From contig JARCRR010000063.1 of the NCBI GenBank assembly GCA_029850565.1, forward strand, positions 1-17,915: a stretch of 17,915 bases of DNA. Direction: 5' to 3'. Positions 1 through 6,946 of the stretch are shown one piece after another (position 1 is the first letter of the stretch; every line of letters starts with the position of its first letter). Both the position numbers and the translations under genes were made by a program. This stretch comes from Gallionella sp. (GTDB lineage: Bacteria; Pseudomonadota; Gammaproteobacteria; Burkholderiales; Gallionellaceae). The notes beneath the pieces were generated by a model that was not told the origin of the DNA, did not search any database, and saw nothing but the letters and a program-made list of their open reading frames with translations.

Positions 1-171
1 CTCCGGCAAGGTGGCGGGATGCGTCTTGAAGTAGAGCCGGCCGTCGAACACGATGCCGAAAAACACCTCACCAGCGTAGAGACCGAACCCGCCGAACATG
101 CGTTTGCAACGCAGGCCGTCGAGTGCGGCAAGTTGCTCAAGGACGAAATCACGGAAAGAGTCCGTGCTCAC
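1..171 (-). CDS. TfoX N-terminal domain protein (partial, 3' end outside window)
   Basis: The minus strand from a GTG at 171 is open to the window edge and gives 57 residues. It carries the RMFGGFGLY block about 26 residues from the start, followed by VFFGIVFDGRLYFK, which is the typical beginning of TfoX/Sxy N-terminal-domain proteins. In that family this domain is a small alpha/beta fold. Sxy-type members are linked to competence regulation, but many stand-alone members have no known role. The GTG lies only 6 bases after the ilvA stop codon, so the gene is probably the last or a later member of the cbbY-ilvA transcript. The start was chosen because the distance to RMFGG fits the family; the next ATG lies inside that motif. 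Identification of the domain is fairly firm; the function is open. Confidence 0.8.
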   Translation of the reverse strand, partial: MSTDSFRDFVLEQLAALDGLRCKRMFGGFGLYAGEVFFGIVFDGRLYFKTHPATLPE

Positions 172-177
172 CTGCGC

Positions 178-1695
178 CTATCCCAAGAACAGCTTGTAAG
201 CTGGGTTGTCACTCTCGTCCCAATACGGATAGCCAAGGGTGTCGAGGAAGGTCTTGAGCGCCTTTTTGTCTGTACGCGGCACTTGCATGCCGACCAGTAC
301 GCGGCCGTAATCTGCACCGTGGTTGCGGTAATGGAACAACGAGATGTTCCAGTTGTGGCTCATGCTGTTGAGGAAATTCATCAGCGCGCCGGGGCGTTCC
401 GGGAATTCGAAACGGAACAATATCTCATCATTGACTTCGTGGGCATGGCCGCCGACAAGGTGACGCAGATGCAGTTTTGCCATCTCATTGTCGGAGAGAT
501 CCAGCGTGGGCAGTTTGCTGCGCTGCAGTCTCTCGATAAGGTCGGAAGCCTCCGATTGGTCTTTCACTTGGATGCCGACGAACACCTGCGCCGCTTTTGG
601 GTCGGCGTAGCGGTAGTTGAATTCGGTGATATTGCGCTTGCCAAGTAATGAGCAGAACTTGCGGAAGCTACCAGGTGTCTCGGGGATGGTGACGGCGAGG
701 ATGGCTTCGCGCTTCTCGCCGATCTCGGCGCGCTCGGCCACGAAACGCAGACGGTCGAAGTTCATGTTCGCACCGCAGGCGATGGGGATGAGCGTCTCGC
801 CTTTGAGCTTTTCGCGCTTGGCGTACAGCTTCGCGCCCGCGACCGCCAATGCACCTGCCGGCTCAAGGATGGAGCGCGTGTCTTGGAACACGTCTTTGAT
901 CGCCGCGCACACGGCATCGGTGTCCACCAAGATGACCTCATCCACATATTGCTTACAGATGCGGAAGGTCTCTTCGCCCACGTATTTGACCGCGGTGCCG
1001 TCCGAGAACAGGCCTACATCGGCGAGTTGAACGCGTTTTTTGGCTTTGAGGGAGCGATACATGGCGTCGGAATCGGTGGTCTGTACGCCAATGATCTTGA
1101 TGTCTGGGCGCACTTGTTTCACGTAAGAGGCCACGCCCGCGATGAGCCCGCCGCCGCCGATGGCGCAGAAGATGGCATGGATGGGTGCCTGGTGTTGATG
1201 CAGGATCTCCATGCCGATGGTGCCTTGTCCGGCGATGACATCGGGATCGTCGAAGGGATGTACGAAGGTGAGTTGGCGCTCCTTTTCGAGCTCCAATGCA
1301 TGGGCGTAAGCATCGCTGTAGCTATCACCGTGCAACACGATCTCGACATTGCGGCCGCCGAAATGGCGTACCGCATCGATCTTCACATTCGGCGTGGTCG
1401 TGGGCATCACGATGATGGCTTTGCAACCAAGTCGATGCGCAGACATTGCAACGCCCTGTGCATGGTTGCCCGCCGAGGCGGCGATCACGCCGTGTTTGAG
1501 CTGGGCTGGGGTGAGATGTGCCATCTTGTTATATGCGCCGCGCAGCTTGAACGAGAACACGGGCTGCATGTCTTCGCGTTTGAACAGGATGCGATTGCCG
1601 GTGCGCGCCGATAAGGTGGGCGCGTGCTCCAGCGGTGTTTCGATGGCCACGTCATAGACGCGTGCAGTGAGGATTCTCTTTAAATAATTTTGCAT
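178..1695 (-). CDS. ilvA: Threonine dehydratase, biosynthetic (IlvA)
   Basis: This PLP enzyme deaminates threonine to 2-oxobutanoate, the first step of isoleucine synthesis in the cytoplasm. The product has 505 residues (E. coli IlvA has 514). The PLP lysine sits in SFKLRGAY (about K50), the substrate loop in SAGNHAQG (about 74-81), and the phosphate-binding GGGGL at about 180-184. The C-terminal third holds two ACT-like regulatory domains, seen in AVTIPETPGSFRKFC and FEFPERPGALMNFL, expected to mediate isoleucine inhibition and valine activation. An in-frame TTG at 1743 would add 16 residues. The ATG at 1695 was preferred because MQNYLKRILTARVYD aligns with the known N-terminus, though no clear Shine-Dalgarno precedes either. 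It lies 53 bp after cbbY and 6 bp before the TfoX-like gene, so all three are likely cotranscribed. Confidence 0.96.
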   Translation of the reverse strand: MQNYLKRILTARVYDVAIETPLEHAPTLSARTGNRILFKREDMQPVFSFKLRGAYNKMAHLTPAQLKHGVIAASAGNHAQGVAMSAHRLGCKAIIVMPTTTPNVKIDAVRHFGGRNVEIVLHGDSYSDAYAHALELEKERQLTFVHPFDDPDVIAGQGTIGMEILHQHQAPIHAIFCAIGGGGLIAGVASYVKQVRPDIKIIGVQTTDSDAMYRSLKAKKRVQLADVGLFSDGTAVKYVGEETFRICKQYVDEVILVDTDAVCAAIKDVFQDTRSILEPAGALAVAGAKLYAKREKLKGETLIPIACGANMNFDRLRFVAERAEIGEKREAILAVTIPETPGSFRKFCSLLGKRNITEFNYRYADPKAAQVFVGIQVKDQSEASDLIERLQRSKLPTLDLSDNEMAKLHLRHLVGGHAHEVNDEILFRFEFPERPGALMNFLNSMSHNWNISLFHYRNHGADYGRVLVGMQVPRTDKKALKTFLDTLGYPYWDESDNPAYKLFLG

Positions 1696-1748
1696 GGTAA
1701 CTAAACGGGCAGGTGAGTTGCCCGCAAGATTAGCAGGAATCAAGGGAC

Positions 1749-2453
1749 TTATGCGCGCAGACCGATCATGCTATAGAAATGCGGAAGGTCGCTCAAATCG
1801 TCGAGCACCGCTTCGGCATCGGCGAAATCCTGTTTGTGCGTATAGGGATTGGTGGTGACATAGGTCTTGATTCCGGCAGCTAATGCCGAGCGTAACCCGT
1901 TGTAGGAATCTTCCAGCGCGATGCAGTCCTGCGGTGCAAGCTTGAGTTCATTCAATACCCAGTTGTAGATGTCCGGTGCGGGTTTCTTGTGCGGCACGAT
2001 GTCGCCGCAACCGTTTGCGGCGAAGTAGTTCGCCCAATCCTTGCCCAATCCGACTTCCAGCAACGCGGTCACGTTCTCCGCGGTCGTCGTTGTGGCGATG
2101 GCGAGAGTGATGCCTGCTTTGCGCGCATCATTAATGAGCTGTTTGATGCCGGGGCGCAAGGGGATGGCGCCTTCGCGCAGCATGGCGGTGTAGTGCCCTG
2201 TCTTGACCGCATGCAGGTGCTTCACGAAATCATCGAAATTCTCCGGCTTGGTGTAGCCCTTCAGAAAATCCGAAACAAAATACTTGATACGCTCTTTGCC
2301 GCCCGTCACTTTGAGCAGCTTGTCGTACAGTGCCACGTCCCAGTTCCAATCTAGGCCGCTTTCGGCGAACGCCTTATTGAACGACTTGCGGTGGCCGTCC
2401 TCGGTGTCTGCGAGTGTGCCGTCGACGTCGAATATGATCGCTTTGAGTGTCAT
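1749..2453 (-). CDS. cbbY: CbbY-type HAD phosphatase (xylulose-1,5-bisphosphate phosphatase)
   Basis: This is a 234-residue HAD-superfamily phosphatase. Motif I is FDVDGTLADTE, with nucleophile D9 and acid/base D11. Motif II lies in the TTTT stretch near residue 120, and motifs III/IV are the KKPAPDIY lysine and ALEDSYNGL. What separates it from generic phosphoglycolate phosphatases is the DTEDGHRKSFN segment after motif I and the TGGKERIKYF block in the cap domain, both hallmarks of CbbY. CbbY removes xylulose-1,5-bisphosphate, a misfire product that inhibits Rubisco, so its presence suggests an autotroph with a Calvin cycle (inference). No cbb genes are adjacent; it sits between ffh and ilvA. 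A generic HAD sugar phosphatase remains possible. Confidence 0.8.
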   Translation of the reverse strand: MTLKAIIFDVDGTLADTEDGHRKSFNKAFAESGLDWNWDVALYDKLLKVTGGKERIKYFVSDFLKGYTKPENFDDFVKHLHAVKTGHYTAMLREGAIPLRPGIKQLINDARKAGITLAIATTTTAENVTALLEVGLGKDWANYFAANGCGDIVPHKKPAPDIYNWVLNELKLAPQDCIALEDSYNGLRSALAAGIKTYVTTNPYTHKQDFADAEAVLDDLSDLPHFYSMIGLRA

Positions 2454-2483
2454 GTTTAAGTACCTATGTGAGATTCAAAATCT

Positions 2484-2556
2484 AACTGGCCACGGATATC
2501 CACTGATGAAATCCCAATTCAATCCGTGTTTCATCTGTGTTCATCCGTGGCCAGTT
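2484..2556. repeat. Long hairpin intergenic repeat between ffh and cbbY
   Basis: Two perfect 14-bp arms (2484-2497 and 2543-2556, core GGCCACGGAT/ATCCGTGGCC) enclose a 3-base internal bulge on each side. A second inner stem of 11 bp with one mismatch (2501-2511 and 2529-2539) follows, with a 17-base loop. The right half also contains three imperfect direct copies of ATCYGTG. I recall similar ATCCGTG/CATCTGTG stretches as dispersed intergenic repeats in many bacterial genomes (from memory, not searched). It begins 6 bases past the ffh stop, so it could also stabilise or terminate ffh mRNA, but no T-run follows. Confidence 0.75.
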
Positions 2557-2561
2557 TGTTT

Positions 2562-3914
2562 CTAACGCATCCCCGGCAATTTGCCCGCCATGCCGCGCAT
2601 CATCTTGGCCATGCCGCCCTTGCTGCTAAACATCTTCATCATCTTTTGTGACTGCTCGAATTGGTTCAGCATCTGGTTGACGTGCATCACTTGCACGCCG
2701 GCACCGGCGGCGATGCGGCGCTTGCGCGAGGCTTTGATGAGTTCGGGGTGTGAGCGCTCGTAAGGCGTCATCGAGTTGATGATGCCTTCGGTGCGATTGA
2801 TCTGGCGTTCATCCACTTTTGCGCCAGCGGCGGCGCTGGCGAGTTGTGCGGGTAACTTATCCATCAGTGCCGACATGCCGCCCATCTTCTTCATCTGCAC
2901 GATCTGCATCTTGAAGTCGTTGAGGTCGAAGCCTTTGCCGCTGTGCATCTTCTTGGCGAGCTTCTCGGCTTCGCCGATATCGACCGTGCGTTGCGCTTCC
3001 TCGAGAAGGGACAGCACATCACCCATGCCGAGGATGCGTTGCGCCATGCGGTCAGGATGGAAAGCTTCGAGGCCGTTCGGTTTTTCGCTGACGCCGACGA
3101 ACTTGATCGGCTTGCCAGTGATGTGTCGTACAGACAATGCCGCACCGCCGCGCGCATCACCATCCATCTTGGTGAGGATGACGCCAGTGAGTGGTAGGGC
3201 ATCGCCGAACGCTTTGGCGGTGTTCACCGCATCTTGACCTGTCATCGCATCGACCACGAACAGCGTCTCGATAGGCTTCATCGCGGCGTGCAAATCTTTG
3301 ATCTCCGCCATCATCGCTTCATCGACTGCCAGACGTCCGGCGGTGTCGACGATCAGCACGTCGTGGTGATGTTTGCGTGCGAAGTCGAGTGCGGCGAGCG
3401 CGATGTCCAGCGGCTTTTGGCTGACATCGGAGGGGAAGAAGTCGGTGCCGAGTTGCTGCGCCAATGTACGCAACTGTTCGATAGCGGCTGGACGATAGAC
3501 GTCGCAGCTCACCAGCAATACCTTCTTCTTATTTTGTTCGCGTAGCAGTTTGGCCAGCTTGCCGCTGCTGGTGGTCTTACCTGCGCCTTGTAGACCCGCC
3601 ATCAAGATGACAGCAGGAGGAACGGCGGCAAGATTGAGCGCGTCGTTGTGCTCACCCATCAACTTGGTCAACTCGCGGTTCACGACGCCGATGAGGGCTT
3701 GTCCCGGAGTCAGGCTGCCGATGACTTCTTGTCCCAGCGCCGCCTCTTTGACGTTGGCGATCAGTTCTTTGACGACGGGCAGGGCAACGTCCGCTTCCAG
3801 CAGGGCGAGGCGCACTTCACGCAAAGCGTCTTGGATGTTGCTCTCGGAGAGTCGTGCTTGGCCGCGTAGATTCTTGACGATGCCGCTGAAGCGTTGCGTG
3901 AGGTTATCTAACAT
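2562..3914 (-). CDS. ffh: Signal recognition particle GTPase Ffh
   Basis: Ffh binds 4.5S RNA and signal sequences and delivers nascent membrane proteins to FtsY. The product has 450 residues (E. coli 453). The N domain spans roughly 1-95. The G domain has the P-loop GLQGAGKTT (107-115), DVYRPAAIEQL, DTAGR and TKMDGDARGG. The M domain is C-terminal and ends in a methionine-rich tail (KMMRGMAGKLPGMR). The ATG at 3914 gives the conserved MLDNLTQRFSG start and is preceded by AAAGG at a good distance. A GTG 57 bases further upstream is in frame but would overlap the divergent ypjD-like gene and was rejected. A hairpin repeat follows the stop. Confidence 0.97.
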   Translation of the reverse strand: MLDNLTQRFSGIVKNLRGQARLSESNIQDALREVRLALLEADVALPVVKELIANVKEAALGQEVIGSLTPGQALIGVVNRELTKLMGEHNDALNLAAVPPAVILMAGLQGAGKTTSSGKLAKLLREQNKKKVLLVSCDVYRPAAIEQLRTLAQQLGTDFFPSDVSQKPLDIALAALDFARKHHHDVLIVDTAGRLAVDEAMMAEIKDLHAAMKPIETLFVVDAMTGQDAVNTAKAFGDALPLTGVILTKMDGDARGGAALSVRHITGKPIKFVGVSEKPNGLEAFHPDRMAQRILGMGDVLSLLEEAQRTVDIGEAEKLAKKMHSGKGFDLNDFKMQIVQMKKMGGMSALMDKLPAQLASAAAGAKVDERQINRTEGIINSMTPYERSHPELIKASRKRRIAAGAGVQVMHVNQMLNQFEQSQKMMKMFSSKGGMAKMMRGMAGKLPGMR

Positions 3915-3932
3915 GATGCCTTTATGACTTGG

Positions 3933-3940
3933 TGTAGAAT
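3933..3940 (+). promoter_or_regulatory. Candidate extended -10 box for the ypjD-like gene
   Basis: TGTAGAAT lies in the 55-bp gap between the divergent ffh and ypjD-like starts, about 30 bases before the ATG at 3970. No good -35 hexamer stands 17 bases upstream, so an extended -10 promoter is the best reading. The same TAGAAT form recurs before rpsP and upstream of the MBOAT gene. Confidence 0.35.
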
Positions 3941-3969
3941 CCTCGCAGTCTAAAACATCTGCACTCCCC

Positions 3970-4782
3970 ATGTCGAACCAAGCCTTACATTTGCTGACCT
4001 TTGTCCTTTATGCCGTTCTGGCTATTTTGTTCTGGCGTGCGCAAGCGGCGGGGAATGCCGAGCAACAGAATCGTGGTGCGTTAGGTCATGCGGTGGTCGT
4101 GCCATTGGCGCTGCATGGTTGGTTGTTGTACGACACTCTATTTATATGGGGTGCGCTGAATCTGGGTTTGGTCTATGCCCTGTCTCTGATTTTGTGGCTC
4201 ACGGTGTTGGTGTATTGGATGGCGCGATACTTCTATCCACTGTCCAGCTTGCAGACGCTCGTTTTACCGCTGGCGGCCTTGAGCACCGTTCTGCCCGCGA
4301 TCTTTCCTGAAGCTCATATCTTGGCGCAACCTGCATCCGCCCTATTCGACACCCACGTCTTGGTGGCGATGCTGGCCTACAGTTTGTTCACCATCGCGGC
4401 TTTGCATGCGGGGCTGATGTCCTTAGTTGAAAAGCAGTTGCACCATGCCAAGTTGCCCAAGGTCTTGCAGAACCTGCCGCCTTTGCTGACGATGGAAAGC
4501 CTGTTGTTCCGTGTCATCGGGGTAGGATTCGTGTTGCTGACCGTTACGGTCGTTTCGGGAATCCTGTTTTCCGAGAACATCTTCGGTCACGCTTGGCAAT
4601 TCAATCATAAGGTCTTGTTTGGAATGATCTCTTGGGTGGTGTTTGGCGTGCTGTTGCTGGGTCATCACTACTACGGCTGGCGCGGCCATACGGCGGTGCG
4701 CTGGACCTTGAGTGGCTTTGGTTTCCTCGTGCTGGCCTATCTGGGCAGCCGATTCGTCCTAGAAGTCCTGCTTCATCGCTGA
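3970..4782 (+). CDS. ypjD: CcsA/YpjD-type inner membrane protein (cytochrome c assembly family)
   Basis: This is a 270-residue, strongly hydrophobic protein with about eight predicted membrane segments. It resembles the YpjD/HemX branch of the CcmC/CcsA heme-handling family. The possible heme-ligand histidines are in DTHVLVAMLAYSLF, in the FNHKVLFG segment and in the GHHYYGWRGH loop near the C-terminus. The tryptophan-rich WWD signature of true CcsA/CcmC was not seen, so a direct role in cytochrome c maturation is not assured. It is divergent from ffh with 55 bp between starts, the same neighbour relation as E. coli ffh and ypjD. Its exact biochemical role is not established for the family. 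Confidence 0.8.
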   Translation: MSNQALHLLTFVLYAVLAILFWRAQAAGNAEQQNRGALGHAVVVPLALHGWLLYDTLFIWGALNLGLVYALSLILWLTVLVYWMARYFYPLSSLQTLVLPLAALSTVLPAIFPEAHILAQPASALFDTHVLVAMLAYSLFTIAALHAGLMSLVEKQLHHAKLPKVLQNLPPLLTMESLLFRVIGVGFVLLTVTVVSGILFSENIFGHAWQFNHKVLFGMISWVVFGVLLLGHHYYGWRGHTAVRWTLSGFGFLVLAYLGSRFVLEVLLHR

Positions 4783-4802
4783 TTCTTCAATCTAAACAAT
4801 CC

Positions 4803-4832
4803 TTGCCAGAGATCGGCAAGGTGTCGTAGAAT
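4803..4832 (+). promoter_or_regulatory. Promoter of the rpsP operon
   Basis: A TTGCCA -35 (4803-4808), an 18-base spacer and a TAGAAT -10 (4827-4832) stand about 50 bases before the rpsP ATG. An inverted repeat, CTTGCC-7-GGCAAG (4802-4820), overlaps the -35 and could be an operator or the remnant end of the ypjD-like transcript. Confidence 0.6.
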
Positions 4833-4840
4833 TCGCGCCC

Positions 4841-4866
4841 TTTGGCGTTGGCCAAACAAATTTTTT
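4841..4866 (+). promoter_or_regulatory. Hairpin plus T-run in the rpsP leader
   Basis: TTTGGC-GTTG-GCCAAA (4841-4856) forms a 6-bp stem just past the predicted transcription start. It is followed after CAAA by six T (4861-4866). It is terminator-like in shape but the stem is short and A/T-ended. It could be a 5'-protecting stem-loop or a weak attenuator. Confidence 0.3.
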
Positions 4867-4881
4867 CATTGGGAAATCATT

Positions 4882-5136
4882 ATGGTAGTCATTCGTCTTT
4901 CTCGCGGCGGCTCAAAGAATCGCCCGTATTACAACGTAGTCGTTGCTGATTCCCGCAATCGCCGCGACGGTCGTTTCATCGAGCGCGTGGGCTTCTACAA
5001 CCCATTGGCTGCCGAAGGTGCTGAAGGTTTGCGTATCCAACTGGATCGCGTGACTCACTGGCAAGACAAGGGCGCGCAATTGAGCGAGACCGTCGGTCGC
5101 CTGGTTAAAAAAGCCGGTGCAGCAGCCAAGGCCTAA
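4882..5136 (+). CDS. rpsP: 30S ribosomal protein bS16
   Basis: This is the 84-residue small-subunit protein bS16, first gene of the operon. It starts MVVIRLSRGGSKNRPYYNVVVADSRNRRDG, the invariant bS16 beginning, and includes FIERVGFYNP. The length is typical (E. coli 82). It binds 16S rRNA and is needed for 30S assembly. The ribosome site is modest (GGGAAA about 6-11 bases before the ATG). Promoter elements lie at 4803-4832. rimM follows 13 bases after the stop. Confidence 0.98.
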   Translation: MVVIRLSRGGSKNRPYYNVVVADSRNRRDGRFIERVGFYNPLAAEGAEGLRIQLDRVTHWQDKGAQLSETVGRLVKKAGAAAKA

Positions 5137-5149
5137 CGAGGCAAATCCC

Positions 5150-5647
5150 ATGGTCGTCATGGGAAAAGTGGTCGCAGCGCAAGGTATCCAAGGTTGGGTG
5201 AAGGTGTTGCCCTTCACCGAGTATGTGGACAGCCTGCTTGATTACGACAACTGGTATATCGGTAACGAGCAGTCATGGCGTCCGATCAAGGTGTTGGAAT
5301 CCAATGTTCACGGCAAGTTGGTCGTGGCGAAGCTGGAAGGCATCCCAGACCGAACTGCGGCAGAGAAGTACAAAGGCCAGTTGATCGCGGTATCGCGCGA
5401 CAGCCTGCCAGAGCAGGTTGAAGGCGAGTACTACTGGTCTGACTTGATCGGGATGTCGGTGGTGAACCTTGAAGGTCATGCGTTCGGTATCGTGGATTCG
5501 TTACTGGAGACAGGTGCCAACGATGTGCTGGTGGTCAAGGGCGAACAGGGCGAGACATTGATGCCTTTTATCGCTAGCGTAATTCAGCAAGTCGATCTGA
5601 ACAACAAGACCATCCGGGTGGATTGGCAGGCGGACTACCTCAAATGA
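5150..5647 (+). CDS. rimM: Ribosome maturation factor RimM
   Basis: RimM assists maturation of the 30S head domain. The 165-residue product has an N-terminal RimM barrel (MGKVVAAQGIQGWVKV, with DRTAAEKYKGQ further in) and a C-terminal PRC-barrel (EGEYYWSDLIGMSVVN onward). The ATG at 5150 was chosen because it is 8 bases after GAGG and gives the family-typical start. An upstream in-frame ATG at 5117 would lie inside rpsP, and a further ATG at 5159 is also possible. The stop overlaps the trmD start (ATGA at 5644-5647), indicating translational coupling. Confidence 0.95.
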   Translation: MVVMGKVVAAQGIQGWVKVLPFTEYVDSLLDYDNWYIGNEQSWRPIKVLESNVHGKLVVAKLEGIPDRTAAEKYKGQLIAVSRDSLPEQVEGEYYWSDLIGMSVVNLEGHAFGIVDSLLETGANDVLVVKGEQGETLMPFIASVIQQVDLNNKTIRVDWQADYLK

Positions 5648-6420
5648 GGTTCGATGTCGTCACACTGTTTCCCGAGATGTTCGACGCGATCACCAAGTTC
5701 GGTGTGACGCGTAAGGCAGTAGAGTTAGGCAAGTTCGAGTTGCAAGCGTGGAATCCAAGAGACTTCACGACGGACAACTACCGCACCATCGATGATCGCC
5801 CCTACGGCGGCGGTCCCGGGATGGTGATGTTGGCGGAACCGTTGGAAAAAGCCATCAGCGCAGCGAAAGCAGCGCAGGCGGCAAGCGGAGTGAAGAAGAG
5901 TCGAGTAATCCATCTCTCTCCGCAAGGCAGACAACTCACACACGAGATTGTGATGGAGTTGCTGGCGCGGGATGAAGGATTGATCTTGTTGGCGAGTCGT
6001 TACGAGGGCGTGGATGAGCGCCTCCTACACCAGCAAGTGGATGAAGAGCTTTCCATCGGTGATTATGTGTTGTCCGGTGGCGAGTTGGCAGCGATGGTGG
6101 TGATGGATAGCGTGGTGCGACAGATACCCGGCGTATTGGGTGACGATGCATCCGCACAGCAGGATTCCTTCGTACAAGGTCTGCTGGATTGTCCGCACTA
6201 CACGCGCCCAGAGATTTATAACGGCGAGGCGGTTCCTGATGTGTTGATGTCAGGACACCACGCCGAGATAGAGAAGTGGCGATTGAAGCAGTCATTAGGT
6301 CGGACTGCGGAACGTCGTCCAGAATTGCTGGCAACACGCCAGTTAACTAAACAGGAAGCTCGGCTACTGGCTCAGTACCAGCAGGAACAAGCTCCCGCAC
6401 AAGAAGAGGAAACAAAATGA
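5644..6420 (+). CDS. trmD: tRNA (guanine-37-N1)-methyltransferase TrmD
   Basis: TrmD methylates G37 of tRNAs next to the anticodon using S-adenosylmethionine, preventing frameshifts. The 258-residue product (E. coli 255) has the SPOUT trefoil-knot signatures: DRPYGGGPGMVM (about 51-62), SRYEGVDERLL, and SIGDYVLSGGELAAMVVMDSV. The ATG at 5644 overlaps the rimM stop by four bases, and the conserved MRFDVVTLFPEMF beginning confirms it; an in-frame TTG 21 bases earlier was rejected. The C-terminus is slightly extended by a Gln/Glu-rich tail. Its own stop overlaps rplS as ATGA. Confidence 0.97.
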   Translation: MRFDVVTLFPEMFDAITKFGVTRKAVELGKFELQAWNPRDFTTDNYRTIDDRPYGGGPGMVMLAEPLEKAISAAKAAQAASGVKKSRVIHLSPQGRQLTHEIVMELLARDEGLILLASRYEGVDERLLHQQVDEELSIGDYVLSGGELAAMVVMDSVVRQIPGVLGDDASAQQDSFVQGLLDCPHYTRPEIYNGEAVPDVLMSGHHAEIEKWRLKQSLGRTAERRPELLATRQLTKQEARLLAQYQQEQAPAQEEETK

Positions 6421-6788
6421 ATCTGATCGGAATTCTTGAAAAAGAAGAAATCGCTCGTCTGAACAAGACCATCCCTGGCTTCGGCCCTGGTGACACAGTC
6501 ATCGTCAACGTCAACGTTGTCGAAGGCGACAAAAAACGTACACAGGCTTTCGAAGGCGTTGTCATCGCAAAGCGTAACAAAGGACTGAACTCCAGCTTCA
6601 TCGTGCGTAAAGTATCCTCCGGCGAAGGTGTCGAGCGTACTTTCCAAACTTACTCTCCGAGCGTTGCCAGCATCGAAGTGAAGCGTCGCGGCGATGTTCG
6701 CCGTGCCAAGCTGTACTATCTGCGCGATCGTTCCGGCAAGTCTGCACGTATCAAAGAAAAACTCCCCGCACGCAAAGTCGCTGCGTAA
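6417..6788 (+). CDS. rplS: 50S ribosomal protein bL19
   Basis: This is the large-subunit protein bL19 at the subunit interface, 123 residues (E. coli 115). Family blocks are PGFGPGDTVIVNVNVVEG, RTQAFEGVVIAK, GVERTFQTYSPSVASIEVKRRGDVRRAKLYYLR. The start is set by the AAGAGGA ribosome site and the four-base overlap with trmD. It is the last gene of the operon: a strong terminator begins 22 bases after the stop. Confidence 0.98.
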   Translation: MNLIGILEKEEIARLNKTIPGFGPGDTVIVNVNVVEGDKKRTQAFEGVVIAKRNKGLNSSFIVRKVSSGEGVERTFQTYSPSVASIEVKRRGDVRRAKLYYLRDRSGKSARIKEKLPARKVAA

Positions 6789-6810
6789 GCAACGGTTCTG
6801 TGTGGCAAAT

Positions 6811-6839
6811 AAAAACGGGAGCTTCGGCTCCCGTTTTTT
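6811..6839. terminator. Strong bidirectional intrinsic terminator after rplS
   Basis: A perfect 12-bp stem (6811-6822 with 6827-6838) closes on a TTCG tetraloop: AAAAACGGGAGC, TTCG, GCTCCCGTTTTT. It has a T-run on the right and an A-run on the left, so it can end the rpsP operon and also the minus-strand methyltransferase-GT2 transcript coming from the other side. Confidence 0.96.
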
Positions 6840-6946
6840 GTTATCCGTTCCTCCAAGTATCAGTAACGGTTCGCGTAAACGGTATTGGGGAAATGGCAAA
6901 CCCAAGTTAACACCGAACCCGGTGACCGAGAACGGATACTCACCTA

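Noticed and set aside
19..648. Long plus-strand open frame opposite ilvA and the TfoX-like gene
   Set aside because: Shadow frame: the minus strand holds two clear conserved proteins over the same bases and the plus-strand product matches nothing.
883..1614. 243-codon plus-strand frame opposite ilvA
   Set aside because: Antisense shadow of a strongly conserved enzyme in GC-rich DNA, no ribosome site and no recognisable domain.
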